Of a stretch of DNA of 64,000 bases, positions 1 to 10,665 are shown piece by piece. The stretch comes from Galeruca laticollis. Taxonomy: Eukaryota > Arthropoda > Insecta > Coleoptera > Chrysomelidae. The stretch is taken from the NCBI GenBank assembly GCA_963921935.1, contig OY998179.1, positions 54,046,222 through 54,110,221 of the forward strand, written 5' to 3'. Made by a program: the position numbers and the translations under genes. A model generated the notes under the pieces. The model saw only the letters and a list, made by a program, of their open reading frames with translations, was not told the origin of the DNA and made no database searches. Position 1 is the stretch's first letter. Each line of letters opens with the position of its first letter.

Positions 1-365
1 CCTTCAATTAATTAACAAAATCAAAGATTTTCGTATACCTGATAGTTGTTTCATTCGATGTGAGTAACCTGTATACTTCGGTGCCGATCTCGGATTAGAA
101 TCCTTCAGTGTGCGAGATCCCGGAATCCGCAGATTTCCTTCCACAACAAATTTATTCAATAATTACGTTTTTAAAAATTTGCCTCTCACAGAATTATTTC
201 ACTTTTAATAATGTTATTTACGAACAACCCGATGGCTTAGCCATGGGAAGTGGCTTATCTCTACTAATTGCAGATATCATCATGAACAACTTAGAAAAGA
301 AATTTATAATTCCTAAAAATAAAGAAATTAACTTGTATTTCACATATGTCGACATCTTTTGCTTA
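1..365 (+). pseudogene. Penelope-like element (family 1, copy A), reverse transcriptase fragment, upstream half
   Basis: Conceptual translation gives the core of a Penelope-type reverse transcriptase. A degenerate LYTSVPI segment is followed by NYFTFNN, then GLAMGS, then an LxADIIMNNLE segment, and finally YVDIFCL, which corresponds to the YVDD catalytic box. One of the two catalytic aspartates appears lost, and an in-frame stop lies near position 94, so the copy is dead. The reading frame stops at 365 only because another transposon sits there. It resumes at 2957 in the same element. The 5' part of the element lies outside the window. Confidence 0.8.
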
Positions 366-2953
366 TAGTCCGGGAAAGTAAGGAAATGGAAGCCAAAAGT
401 TCCCCATAATTGATTTTTCATTTTTAAATGAAAATATATTGACCCAGCATCACTCTCCTAGAGTGTGTAATAATTTCCGCTGAAGCTTGCGACGCAGCTT
501 GCAAGCACAGCTCAGACAACCTAAAATTCAAGTGATTTATGCTCGTGTCATTTCTGGATGTGTTCTTACAAAAAAATCGTAGAGATGAAAATTGAAGCAA
601 ATCTTATGCTCTTGAAGGTGACGTAAATAGTTTTCTCAAAAAAAATTTTTCCGATCTTAAATTTTCCAAAAATTGAAAAAATTTACGAGAATCATATTTT
701 TGGTTGGTAATTATAAATAAAATGTTGATTTCGAGGTCAAAACATAGATACACATAAAGGGCAAATTTCTAAAAATTCACATTTTTTCCGATTTGGAATA
801 TTCAAAATGGCGGCTGCGCAAATTGGAAACAATTTTTTTTCAATCGCGTCTAAATTTATGAACATTAACGATATTGAGAAACGGTTTGTTGCAATCGACA
901 GAGTGAAAGTTATATTTTTATAAATGACATAAACAAAATTTTAAAAAAATTTTCTACATACTTTTTTAGAACATTTACCGAACATAAACATTTTTCCATC
1001 TAGTTTTTTCTCATTTTGGCGTTGAAAAATTTGTTTAAAATATGTTTTCACGTTATCAATATGTGTGTCTTTGAAAGACGAGTATTTAAAAAAAAATTTT
1101 TTTAGATGCGACTTTTACAAGTTGAGATAAACAAATTCAAAATCTGTTAGATTCTGTGATAATATTGATTGAAATTTTCAAATTTTGATCACTTCGCTAG
1201 GTTGTCAAATCCCAACTCAACTTAAACACAAATTTTCATTTTTCTACCGTCAATTGGACCATTCAAAAGAGAATAGTAATCCTAGCTCGCTCGGCCAAAC
1301 GGTGCGGCGGCAGCTGCTTGGCGTTGTGGGGGGGGGGGGGGGTCAGCGCTCGTTCGCAGTTGAACGAAGCTCAAGCTTTTATTTTGGTTTTCTTTGTAAA
1401 AATATTGCATTTGTGGTTTACTAATAGTATGGTTATTTTCAACCATTACATATTGCTAGAAATAAGGTACAATGATATTTATAATTTATATATATATATA
1501 AATCCATTTATTATATATATATTATACATAATTCGAAACGTAGATACTAAGAATAATATTTATTTACAAATTTACATCTATCTTCTACAAATTCTCGCCC
1601 TTTTTAGTCTCTGAGGAAATGGCTGTGTATAATTTTCCTTGTCATTATCATTAGCAAACAAATCATCATCGATATTATTGCTACTATCAATTGCAAGTTC
1701 ACAATAAACTAATTGAGTCATATCAAAATTTATCTCATCCTCGTCGTTGCCAAATGCCGTACTTACAATTTCGATGTTACAACAGTTTTTGCCTTCCCAA
1801 TTTTCACATAATATCGTACAATGTATGCCAACTTTTTCACAACCACACCTGGTAGTAGAGCACCTTGTGGTACAAGAACACGAAATAATGTTCAATAATT
1901 CGTCGGGTACAAGTACGTCGTCAGTCATGTTAGTAAGGGTCTTTTGGGCGTTCGAAGAGAATGAGCGCTGACCCCCCACCAGAACACCAAGCAGCTGCCG
2001 CCGCACCGTTTGGTCGAGCGAGCTAGGATTACTGCTCTCTTTTGAATGGACCAATTAACGGTGGAAAAATGAAAAATTGTGTATAAGTTGAGTTGGGATT
2101 CAACAACCTAGCGAAGTGATCAATATTTGAAAATTTCAATCAATATTATGACAGTATCTAGCAGATTTTGAATTTGTTTATCTCAGCTTGTAAAAGTCGT
2201 ATCTGAAATTTTATTTTTCAAAATACTCGTCTTTCAAAAACAAACATATGTATAACGTAAAAAGTTATTTTTAAGAAATTTTTCAACGCCATAATGAGAA
2301 AAAACTAGATGTAAAAATTTTTATTTTCGGTAAATGTTCGAAAAATTTATGTGAAAAATTTTTTAAAAATTTTGTTTATGTTATTTATTAAAATATAACT
2401 TTCACTCTGTCGATTGCAACAAACCGTTTCTCAATATCGTTAATGTTCATAAATTTAGACGCGATTAAAAAAAAAATGGTTTCCAATTTGCGCAGCCGCC
2501 ATTTTAAATTTTCCAAATCTGAAAAAATGTAAATTTTTAGAAGTTTGCCCTCTATGTTTATCTATGTTTTGACCTCGATATTAATATTTTATTTATAATT
2601 ACCAACCAAAAATATAATTTTCGTAATTTTTTTCAATTTTTGGAAAATTTAAGATCGGAAAATTTTTTTTTGAAAAAACTATTTACGTTACTTTCAAGAG
2701 CATAAGATTTGCTTCAATTTTCATCTCTACGAGTTTTTTGTGAGAACACAACCAGGAATGACACGAGCATAAATCACTTGAATTTTAGGTGGTCTGAGCT
2801 GTGCTTGCAAGCTGCGTCGCAAGCTCCAGTGGAAATTATTAGACAATCTAGGAGAGTGATGCTGGTTCAATATATTTTCATTTAAAAATGAAAAATCAGT
2901 TATGGGAAAGTTTTGATAGTTAACAGATTTTTCGACCTTACTTTCCCGGACTA
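366..2953. mobile_element. 2.6 kb fold-back DNA transposon with about 1 kb terminal inverted repeats
   Basis: The element begins TAGTCCGGGAAAGTAAGG and ends with the exact reverse complement. The inverted arms run about 366-1353 and 1966-2953, with mismatches and small indels. A TTA triplet is duplicated at 363-365 and 2954-2956. Removing the element plus one TTA restores the Penelope reverse transcriptase frame, so both ends are fixed precisely. A TTA duplication fits the TWA preference of PIF/Harbinger elements, but no transposase is present and the superfamily is uncertain. The centre (1354-1965) encodes a cysteine-rich ORF on the minus strand. A 14-base poly-G run lies at about 1329-1342 in the left arm only. 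Confidence 0.85.
1578..2054 (-). CDS. Cysteine-rich CXC/tesmin-like small protein carried by the fold-back transposon
   Basis: This is an uninterrupted 158-codon ORF. Its middle has the cysteine pattern SCSCTTRCSTTRCGC followed by CTILC and CCN, which resembles the CXC (tesmin/CRC) DNA-binding motif found in many arthropod repeat-associated proteins. The tail is acidic (DIDSSNN-like and DNDKEN runs) and ends in a basic RLKRARICRR stretch that could be a nuclear localisation signal. The first ~30 codons come from the inverted-repeat arm, so the original start may be the internal methionine at TNMTDD. It may be the C-terminal part of a larger transposon or host protein captured by the element. 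Function is not established. Confidence 0.5.
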   Translation of the reverse strand: MVHSKESSNPSSLDQTVRRQLLGVLVGGQRSFSSNAQKTLTNMTDDVLVPDELLNIISCSCTTRCSTTRCGCEKVGIHCTILCENWEGKNCCNIEIVSTAFGNDEDEINFDMTQLVYCELAIDSSNNIDDDLFANDNDKENYTQPFPQRLKRARICRR

Positions 2954-2956
2954 TTA

Positions 2957-3325
2957 ATCGATGGCAACTTATCAACAGCTCAGCAAATTGTAAATAATAT
3001 CAATAACATTCACCCTGATATCAAATTCACTTTAGAAACTAAAAAAGATGGATGTCTCAATTTCCTTCACCTTAGGATACGTCGATGCGGGTCCGGGTTC
3101 GGCTTTGGTGTTTACAGGAGGCCCACTCAAACTGACCACGCCATACATGTTGATTCCAACCACCCTCCTCAGCACAAAATGGCTGCATTCAACTGCTATG
3201 TCCACAGACTACTGAACATACCTTCAAACACAGTTCAATATAATAATGAAGTTAACATAATAAAACAAATAGCAGTTAACAATGGATATCACAATTCTAT
3301 AATTGACATCTCATACAAAAAATAA
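2957..3325 (+). pseudogene. Penelope-like element (family 1, copy A), reverse transcriptase fragment, downstream half
   Basis: This continues the frame broken at 365. It reads IDGNLSTAQQIVNNIN, then FTLETKKDGCLNFLHLRI, then YRRPTQTDHAIHVDSNHP and KMAAFNCYVHRLLNIP. These are the highly conserved post-catalytic blocks of Penelope reverse transcriptases (thumb side). The frame runs to a stop near 3325. The sequence then jumps straight to the last codons of the element's endonuclease (the ACGGTTTTAAGGATTAAAAC segment), so the linker and GIY-YIG endonuclease are internally deleted in this copy. Confidence 0.85.
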
Positions 3326-4316
3326 ACGGTTTTAAGGATTAAAACTAACTTTTCCGCATCTGTGGTCCTGAACAATATTCTATCATAAAATTGTTACTTG
3401 TATACAATATATCGTGCTAACAAACCGAAATTTCTTCAAAAATAACCAAAAATTCAGTATACCTGGATTTATAGGACCCACTGTACTCGCTCTAGTCAAC
3501 TGAAAATCAATAGGGTACATCTGTGAGACACCTTGAACAATATTCAATTATAAAATTGATCAATGGTATACTCTCTGGAGGCTGTATCGTGCTAACAAAC
3601 TGAAAATTCTCCAAAAATGACAAAAATTAGGTACTTCAAGTACCATAGCACCCGTTGTCCTGGCTTTAATGAGCTGAATATCAATAGGGTTCATCTTTGA
3701 GACGCTCTGAATAATATCCAATCATGAAATTGGTCACTTGTATATACTCCGGACGGTGTATCGTGCTAACAACCTGAAACTTCCCCAAAAATGTCAAAAA
3801 TATCGTACTTAAAGTACTGTAACACCTTTTGTATTGGCTCTGGTGAGCTGAAAATCAATAGGGTTCATCAGTGAGATGCCCTGAATATTATTCGATAATT
3901 AAGTTGGTGACTTCTTGAACTCCGGAGGCTGTATCGTGCTAACAAACTGAAATTTCTCAAAAAATGATAAAATGTCGTACTTCAAGTACCATAGCACCCG
4001 TTGTACTGGCTCTGGTGAATTGAAAATCAATAGGGATCATCTGTGACATGTCCTTAACAATATTCGATCATAAAATTGATGACTTATTGCACTCCGAAGA
4101 CTGTATCGTGCTAACAAGACATGTAAGAAAAAGTGGCCGACGACAATGACGACGACGACGACGACGACATACACACAGGATTTTTTTCTAAAAACCGTTT
4201 TTTCGTGTTGTTGTTGATGGAAAACGTAAAAATAACTCAAAAAAAAATTTCAAAATTCCAACTTTTTTTGGGATAAACCAATACTTTTCTCGCATATAGA
4301 AAGGTTGGGCGGAAAA
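3326..4316 (+). repeat. Penelope family 1 3' tail (copy A): tandem array of a ~175 bp unit
   Basis: The array begins with the conserved end of the coding region (AACTAACTTTTCCGCATCTG) and ends GGTTGGGCGGAAAAGTAA. Between them are about five diverged units near 175 bp. Each unit carries GGCTGTATCGTGCTAACAA and a GTACTTCAAGTAC dyad. A (CGA)n run, ACACACAGGATTTTTT and a 3' terminal block follow the last unit. The same structure recurs at 4834, 6229 (inverted), 7590, 43342 and 51085. In copy B it follows directly after an endonuclease stop codon, so I read it as the 3' untranslated tail of the retroelement. Confidence 0.8.
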
Positions 4317-4833
4317 GTAATAATCAGGAAAAGAAATCAACAATTAGTTTATCCTTCTATCACAGACAATAATCTTCCATATATTTTGATACCTTTCAAT
4401 AATTATCACCTTTCTCATCAATCAACAAACATTTTCAGAAATATTTCTAAAAACATTAAAATTTCACACAAAATTAAAATTCTTTATATAATGGCTTAGT
4501 CAATCGTATAGATAAGTTAAACAAATTGTCAAAAATTGGCATTTATGCGCTAAGGTGTGGTGATGCGAAGCTTCATATGTGGGAAGAATTTGTAGAGCTT
4601 TGGAAGTACGTATAAGCGAGCATAAAAAATATCCAGATAAATCAGCGTTTGGTTTTCACATTAAATACAATAACCATAAGTTTGAACCAGAAACCAATTC
4701 AACATTAATCAAAAGTATTAACAGCGGAAATTTCAACCCATCAGATTTTTATGAGGACATCGAAATAACAGCTGAGATAAACAAAAACAATAAACGGTTT
4801 CAAAGATTAAAACTAACTTTTCCGCATCTGTAA
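4317..4833 (+). pseudogene. Penelope family 1, copy B: linker and GIY-YIG endonuclease
   Basis: This follows the tail of copy A directly, head to tail, an arrangement known for Penelope elements. Translation gives YPSITDNNLPYILIPF and an IFRNISKNIKISHKIK linker. Next comes a degenerate GIYALRCGD (the GIY motif) and, after a frameshift near 4580, RICRALEVRISEHKK (the R...EH helix of GIY-YIG nucleases), then FHIKYNNHKFEPE and a C-terminus ending RLKLTFPHL before TAA. The endonuclease nicks target DNA to prime reverse transcription. Stops near 4497 and the frameshift make it inactive. No reverse transcriptase precedes it. Confidence 0.75.
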
Positions 4834-5963
4834 GATGCCCTTTTGAATATTCTATCATAAAATTGTTACTCGTATACACTTTGGGGGATGTATCGTGTTA
4901 ACAAACCCAAATTCCTCCAGAAGTAACCAAAAATGCAGTATATCTGGATTTAAAGGACCTGCTGTACTCGCTATAGTCAGCTGAAAATCAATAGGGTGCA
5001 TCTGTGAGACAACTTGAAACATATCCAATTATAAAATTGGCTACTTGTTGGCTGTATCGTACTAAACCCGGAATTTCTCCAAAAAGGACAAACATGGGGC
5101 ACTTCAGGTACCATAGCACCCGTTGTGCTAGCTCTGGTGAACTAAAAATCAATAAGGTTCATCTATAAGACGACCTGAACAATATTGAACCATAAAATGG
5201 GTCACTTGTATACACTCCGGAAGCTGTATCGTGTTACCAAACTAAAAATTCTCCTAAAATTAAAAAAATTTGGAACTTCAAGTACATTAGCACCCGTTGT
5301 ACTAGCTTTACTGAGTTGAATATCGATAGGGTTCATCTTTGAGACGCTCTGAATGATATCCTATCATAAAATTGGTCACTTGTATATACTCCGGAGGCTG
5401 TATGGTGCTAACAAATTGAAACTTCTCCAAAAATGACAAAAATATCGTACTTAAAGTACTGTAGCACTTCTTGTATTGGCTCCGGTGAGCTAAAAATCAA
5501 TAGGGTTCATTAGTGAGATGCCCAGAATAATATTTAATTATAAAATTGGTGACTTGTTGAACTCCGGAGGCTGTATCGTGCTAACAATCTGAAATTTCTC
5601 AAAAAATTACAAAATGTCGTACTTCAAGTACCATAGCACCCGTTGTACTGGCTCTGGTGGACTTAAAATCAGTAGGGATCATCTGTCACATGTCCTCAAC
5701 AATATTAAATCATAAAATTTCTGACTTACTGCACTCCGGAGGCTGTATCGTGCTAACAAGACACGTAAGGAAAGATTCCGACGACAACGACGACGTAGAC
5801 GACGAGGACATACACACAGGATTTTTTTTCTAAAAACCGTTTTTTAGTGTTGTTCTTGATGAAAAACGTAAACATAACTCAAAAAAAAATTTCAAAATTA
5901 CATCTTTTTTTGGGGTAAACCAATACTTTTCTCGCATATAGAAAGGTTGGGCGGAAAAGTAAA
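4834..5963 (+). repeat. Penelope family 1 3' tail (copy B), ~6 units of ~175 bp
   Basis: The array runs directly from the endonuclease stop codon and ends GGTTGGGCGGAAAAGTA. Landmarks (TGTATCGTG) recur near 4886, 5046, 5222, 5398, 5571 and 5744. It has one more unit than copy A, so unit number varies between copies. A CGACGACAACGACGACG stretch precedes the terminal block. Confidence 0.8.
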
Positions 5964-6228
5964 AATACCACTTATGGGTAACTATAGAAGCATGACTTTA
6001 CATATGTTAGATTATCTATTGGGCGTAGCTATGTAGAGATAGCTATACAAAGGTAACATTGAACATAGTATAAATGGGTGTCTTCGAGCCCACAGATAAG
6101 TTATTAGTTCAATTTAACCCCGCCAGTGGAACAAACGGAAAAAATTAGTGAGGAGAGTTTTGTTTGTTTTTTTTCTCAATGCCAAGGTGGTCATATTTAT
6201 TGTCAAATTTTTTTTTACATTTTTACTT
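5964..6228. other. Unique spacer between two oppositely oriented Penelope tails
   Basis: About 265 bp separate the 3' end of copy B from the inverted 3' end of copy C. The spacer holds TATAAATG at about 6070 and, further on, a GAGCCCACAGATAAG stretch, a spacing that could suit a core promoter. No ORF is seen. It may be unrelated host DNA between two insertions or the 5' promoter part of a Penelope or LTR element. I cannot decide. Confidence 0.35.
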
Positions 6229-7500
6229 TTCCGTCCAACCTATCTAATATGCGAGAAAAGTAAGAATTTTGAAAAAATTTCTGCGTTATTTTTACGTTTT
6301 CCATCAACAACACTATAAAACGGTTTTTTGAAAAAAAATCCTGTGTGTATGTCGTCGGCCACTTTTCCTTACATATCTTGTTAGCACGATACAGCCTCCG
6401 GAGTGCAACAAGTCACTAATTTTATGATTGAATATTCTTAAGGATATGCCACAGATGAACCCTATTGATTTTCAGCTCACCAGAGCCAATACAACAGGTA
6501 CTACAGTACTTTGAGTATTATATTTAGTCTTTTTTTGAGAAATTTCAGTTTGTTAGCACGATACAGCCTCCGGAGTTCAACAAGTCACCAATTTTATGAT
6601 CGAATATTATTCAGGTCATCTCACAGATGAACCCTACTGATTTTCAGCTTCCCAGAGCCAATACAACAGGTACTAAAGTACATTAAGTACGATATTTTTG
6701 TAGAAGTTTCAGTTAGCACAATACAGCTTCCGTAGTATATACAAGTGACCAATTTCATGATTGTATATTATTCAGAGCGTCTCAAAGATGAAGCCTATTG
6801 ATAATCAGCTCACAATAACCAGTACAACGGGTGCTATGGTACTTGAAGTACCAAATTTTTCTCATTTTTGAAGAAGCTTCAGTTTGTTAGCACGATACAG
6901 CCTCCGTAGTTCAGCAAGTCACCAATTTTATGTTTGAATATTATCCAGGTCATCTCATAGATGAACCCTACTGATTTTTAGCTCACAAGAGTAAATACAA
7001 CAGGTACTACAGTACTTTAAGTACGATATTTCTGTCATTTTGGTAGAAGTTTCAATTTGTTAGCACGATACAGCTTCCGGATATACAAGTGACCAATTTT
7101 ATGATTGGATATTATTCAGAGCGTCTCAAAGATGAACCCTATTGATATTCAGCCCACTAAAGCCAGTACAACGGGTTCTATGGTAAATGAGTACCAATTT
7201 TTTCTCATTTTTGGGGAATTTCCAGTTTGTTAGCACGATACAGCCTCCAGAGAGTATACGATTGATCAATTTAATGATTGAATATCATTCAGGGTGTCAC
7301 ACAGATGTACCCTATTGATTTTCAGTTGACTATAGCGAGTACAGCGGGTCCTATAAATCCAGATATACTAACTTTTTGAAGAAATTTCGGTTTCTTAGCA
7401 CGATACATCCCTCGAAGTGTATACAAGTAACAATTTTATGATAGAATATTGTTTAGCGCCACAAATGCGGAAAAGTTAGTTTTAATTTTCGAAACCGTTT
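6229..7500 (-). repeat. Penelope family 1 3' tail, inverted (copy C)
   Basis: Read on the minus strand, it has the same start block (AAACTAACTTTTCCGCAT near 7480) and end block (TTTTCCGTCCAACC at 6229-6245 on the plus strand). Seven or so diverged ~175 bp units lie between. A few codons of endonuclease C-terminus remain at the outer end. Together with copies A, B and D it forms a direct-direct-inverted-direct cluster. Confidence 0.75.
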
Positions 7501-7589
7501 TTCTATCAAACTTTAAATTCTTTTGCGCAGTCTTATAAAATCATATTCGAAACTAGAGAAATTGGCAATTCTCAAGTCAAATGATAAAA

Positions 7590-8454
7590 AAATAAGCGGT
7601 TTTAAAGATTAAAACTAACTCTTCCGCATCTGTGGTCCTGAACAATATTCTATCATAAAATTGTTACTTGTATACACTTCGGAGGATGTATCATGCAAAT
7701 AAAACCGAAATTTCTACAATAATAAGCAAAAATTTAGTATATCTGGATTTATAGGACCCGCTGTACTCGCTCTAGTCAACTGAATCAATAGAGTACATCT
7801 GTGACACAACTTAAACAATATTCAATCATAAAATTGATCAATCGTATACTCTCTGGAGGCTGTATCGTGCTGACAAACTGAAAATTCTCCAAAAATGACA
7901 AAAAATGTGTACTTCAAGTACCATAGCACTCGTGGTACAGGCTTTAGTGAGTTGAATATCAGTAGGGTTCATTTTTGAGATGCCTTCAATATCCAATCAT
8001 ATTCAATCTTAAAATATGTCAATTGTCTATGCTCCGGAGGCTGTATCGTGCTAACAAACTGTAATTTTCCCAAAAATGAAAAAAATTTTGTACTTAAAGT
8101 ACTATAGCACCTGTTGTACTGGCTCTGGTGAACTGAAAATCAATAGGGTTCATCTGTGAGATGTTTTGAATAATATTCAATCATAATATTCGTGACTCGT
8201 TGCAGTCCGGAGGCTGTATCGTGCTAACAAACTGAAATTTCCTTAAAAATGACAAAATTGTCGTACTTCGAGTACCATAGCATCCGTTGTATTGGCTATT
8301 GTAAGCTGAAAATCAATATGGTCCATCTGTGAGATGTTCTGGATAATATCCAATCATAAAATTGGTGATTTGTTGCATTCCGGAGGCTGTATCGTGCTAA
8401 CATGACATGTAACGAAAAGTGGCCGACGACAACGACGACGACGACAACGACGAC

Positions 8455-8486
<32 letters not shown>

Positions 8487-8640
8487 CATACACACATAAT
8501 TTTTTTTCTTAAACCCACTTATTCGTGTTGTTCTTGATGAAAAACGTAAAAATAACTCAAATTTTTTTTTTCAAAATTTCAACTTTTTTGTGGGTAAACC
8601 AATACTTTTCTTGCATATTAGATAGGTTGGGTGAAAAAGT
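7590..8640 (+). repeat. Penelope family 1 3' tail (copy D) with expanded CGA microsatellite
   Basis: It starts with the endonuclease tail block (AAGCGGTTTTAAAGATTAAA, AACTAACTCTTCCGCATCTG) and ends AGGTTGGGTGAAAAAGTAA. It has about five ~175 bp units. The (CGA/ACG)n tract near its 3' end (8426-8487) is longer than in other copies and gives poly-valine when translated on the minus strand, which is an artefact of the microsatellite rather than a gene. Confidence 0.75.
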
Positions 8641-10395
8641 AATAAATGCCTTAACACACAAATCAATTTAAATAGAAAATTTACACCTTCGCTTAGACTC
8701 CTAGAAGGCCTTCAATGATGACGACAGGTTGACATAAGTTTTATTCGAATATTTCAACAGATCGCAATTGTTAGAAGTTGGCGCTCTCATCGATTAGCTA
8801 TCAAAGCTGTCTCCAAATTTGTTATTTTTGTTAGATGGCTGATGGCTCTACGGTTAGGGCGATGACCTCTTATAATGTCAACTTCCACATAATTTATGCA
8901 GTAACTTGGGATTTTCATCACATTTCACATTTCACATTTCAGAATGCAATGGGGTGTGCTTGACGCGTGTTTGAACGTATAAAAAATCCTTCGCATTGAC
9001 AGTTTTTAACATCTGTGAACTCCTTAGCGTTTTGTTTCCACAAATATTTCGACTAAATAAGTTAATTTAGCCTTTTCATTTGCTTATCTTTCATCTGAAT
9101 CTCAGATCTCCCTGTGAATTAACATGCTTCAATATCACCTTAACTATTCGATCTCTATATTTGTCGCATCTCGCCCTTAGCTACTACATGAGCAACCACA
9201 TCGTAATCGTCCATTTTTTATTATTCTCCACCTTTTCGTTTGTTTTAATTCTCACCATTCTTCATCCTTCCATTCATACGCTTCATCTATCATTTATTCG
9301 AATTCTTATCTATAATATTTCCCCAAGAGCCCTGTGTTTCACCTTTCAATTCATTCTCATTTCATCCGTGTGTCTGACACATCCCAATGTTTTCATAGAT
9401 TTCGCCATCCTCACCAGATGGACATCAAGTCCGTCTACAAATTAATTATTTTTGGTAGATGCTAGTTGTCTGTCTGTTGGGGGTCACGAAATCTCTTCAC
9501 TTAACAATACCACAACGATGTAACGATGTTCGTCTATGCTTCGACGATTCGGTACCCACTAGATGGAATGGAATGCCAATTAGGGTTTTCACAGTTTCTT
9601 GTGAATAAGTTTTTCTAACGACAACTTGGCAAAATTGTCGATCATTAAAATGTATAGTTCAGATTTTAGTGATTTTATTGAATTTTAATCTTGTAAACAT
9701 ATTTTTAACACTGTTCTAAAGCCCACAATGTGAATCTCGAAATAAATAAATGTACAGACGTACAAATTTGGGCGCCCCAGTCCTGGGATTTTGACAAGTA
9801 TGTATCAATTTTATCATATTTTAGGAATTGTAATTCACAGTGACCGCACTGATGATGGCATAATGCCGAAAAAACTCTGCGAAATTTCAATAAAAAATTG
9901 CACAACAGTACTTCGTTTCTTTTTAAGAAATCTTAAGATATTTTTCCGTTTTGTTCAGCGGCAAGAATTATCAATGAAAGTGTATAGTTACAATGTCAAA
10001 ATTACAAAAAAACTTTTGCGTTTTGTCCACCCTGTACTATTTTAAATCAATCGATACATTTTTGAAATCAGTTCAGAAAATTGGAAAAAGGGAGTTGCTT
10101 CATTTAAAAAAGCTATTAAAGCACTAATCACTCAAAGGTTATTCTCCCTGTATCACGGATTGCTCTTTCAAAAAACAGTATTCAAGGCTCGGTCTTTTCA
10201 TCTGCTGATTAACAACTATTCCAGGCCTGATTTAATATAATGTAGCCCGGATATGTGAATATTTTGTCTGAACAATATGTAAAATTAATTAAAATAACAG
10301 GGTCTGTTATTTAATTAAATCATGCGACCGCATCATTTATGTAATTATGTAAAAGAACAAAGTATAATTTAATTTCAATAAAAAGAATTAGAAGT
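8641..10395. other. No gene recognised
   Basis: AT-rich sequence with short ORFs that show no recognisable domain, including a C/T-rich 121-codon frame at 9080-9445. At 9849-9871 a CTGATGA, hairpin, GAAA arrangement resembles the motif in the Penelope family 2 tails (see findings). Nothing else could be supported. Confidence 0.4.
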
Positions 10396-10665
10396 GAAGT
10401 TAATGAAATTTACAGTCTCGACCCTTACTATGTAGAATCTATTCATATTACTGTTTCAAATGTGATACGTAACACCAAAATATATTGAAAACATGTCAAA
10501 AACTGCTAGGAATTGACAGTGATGATATTTAATCTCGAAACAATTGTCAATTTCTTAGAATTATTAACATTTTCTCAATATATTGTGGAATTATCTAGAA
10601 ATAGTTACTTTCATTTAAGACACTAAGAAGAAAATTTGTTCCAATAAACTTCTCATCTAAAGATT
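10396..10665 (+). repeat. Penelope family 2 3' tail fragment (copy c)
   Basis: The block TACAGTCTCGACCCTTACTA, the GTGATGATATTTAATCTCGA segment and TATTGTGGAATTATCTAGAA match the segments at 45360-45560 (minus strand) and 49195-49280 (plus strand). At 49195 that block lies downstream of a GIY-YIG endonuclease. ATTGACA and TGTCAAT flank the central motif as a perfect 7-bp inverted pair here. It is a truncated 3' fragment with no coding part. Confidence 0.55.

Noticed and set aside
3326..4316. Independent DNA transposon with ACTTTTCCGC...GCGGAAAAGT ends
   Set aside because: The left 'end' is the conserved C-terminus of the Penelope endonuclease, so the short inverted match is more simply a coincidence within a retroelement tail.
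8296..8493. Minus-strand ORF with a run of valines
   Set aside because: It is a translation of the (CGA)n microsatellite in a Penelope tail; equivalent shorter versions occur at 4037-4240 and 44069-44269.
9080..9445. 121-codon ORF with hydrophobic character
   Set aside because: C/T-rich low-complexity sequence, no domain, no splice or promoter support.
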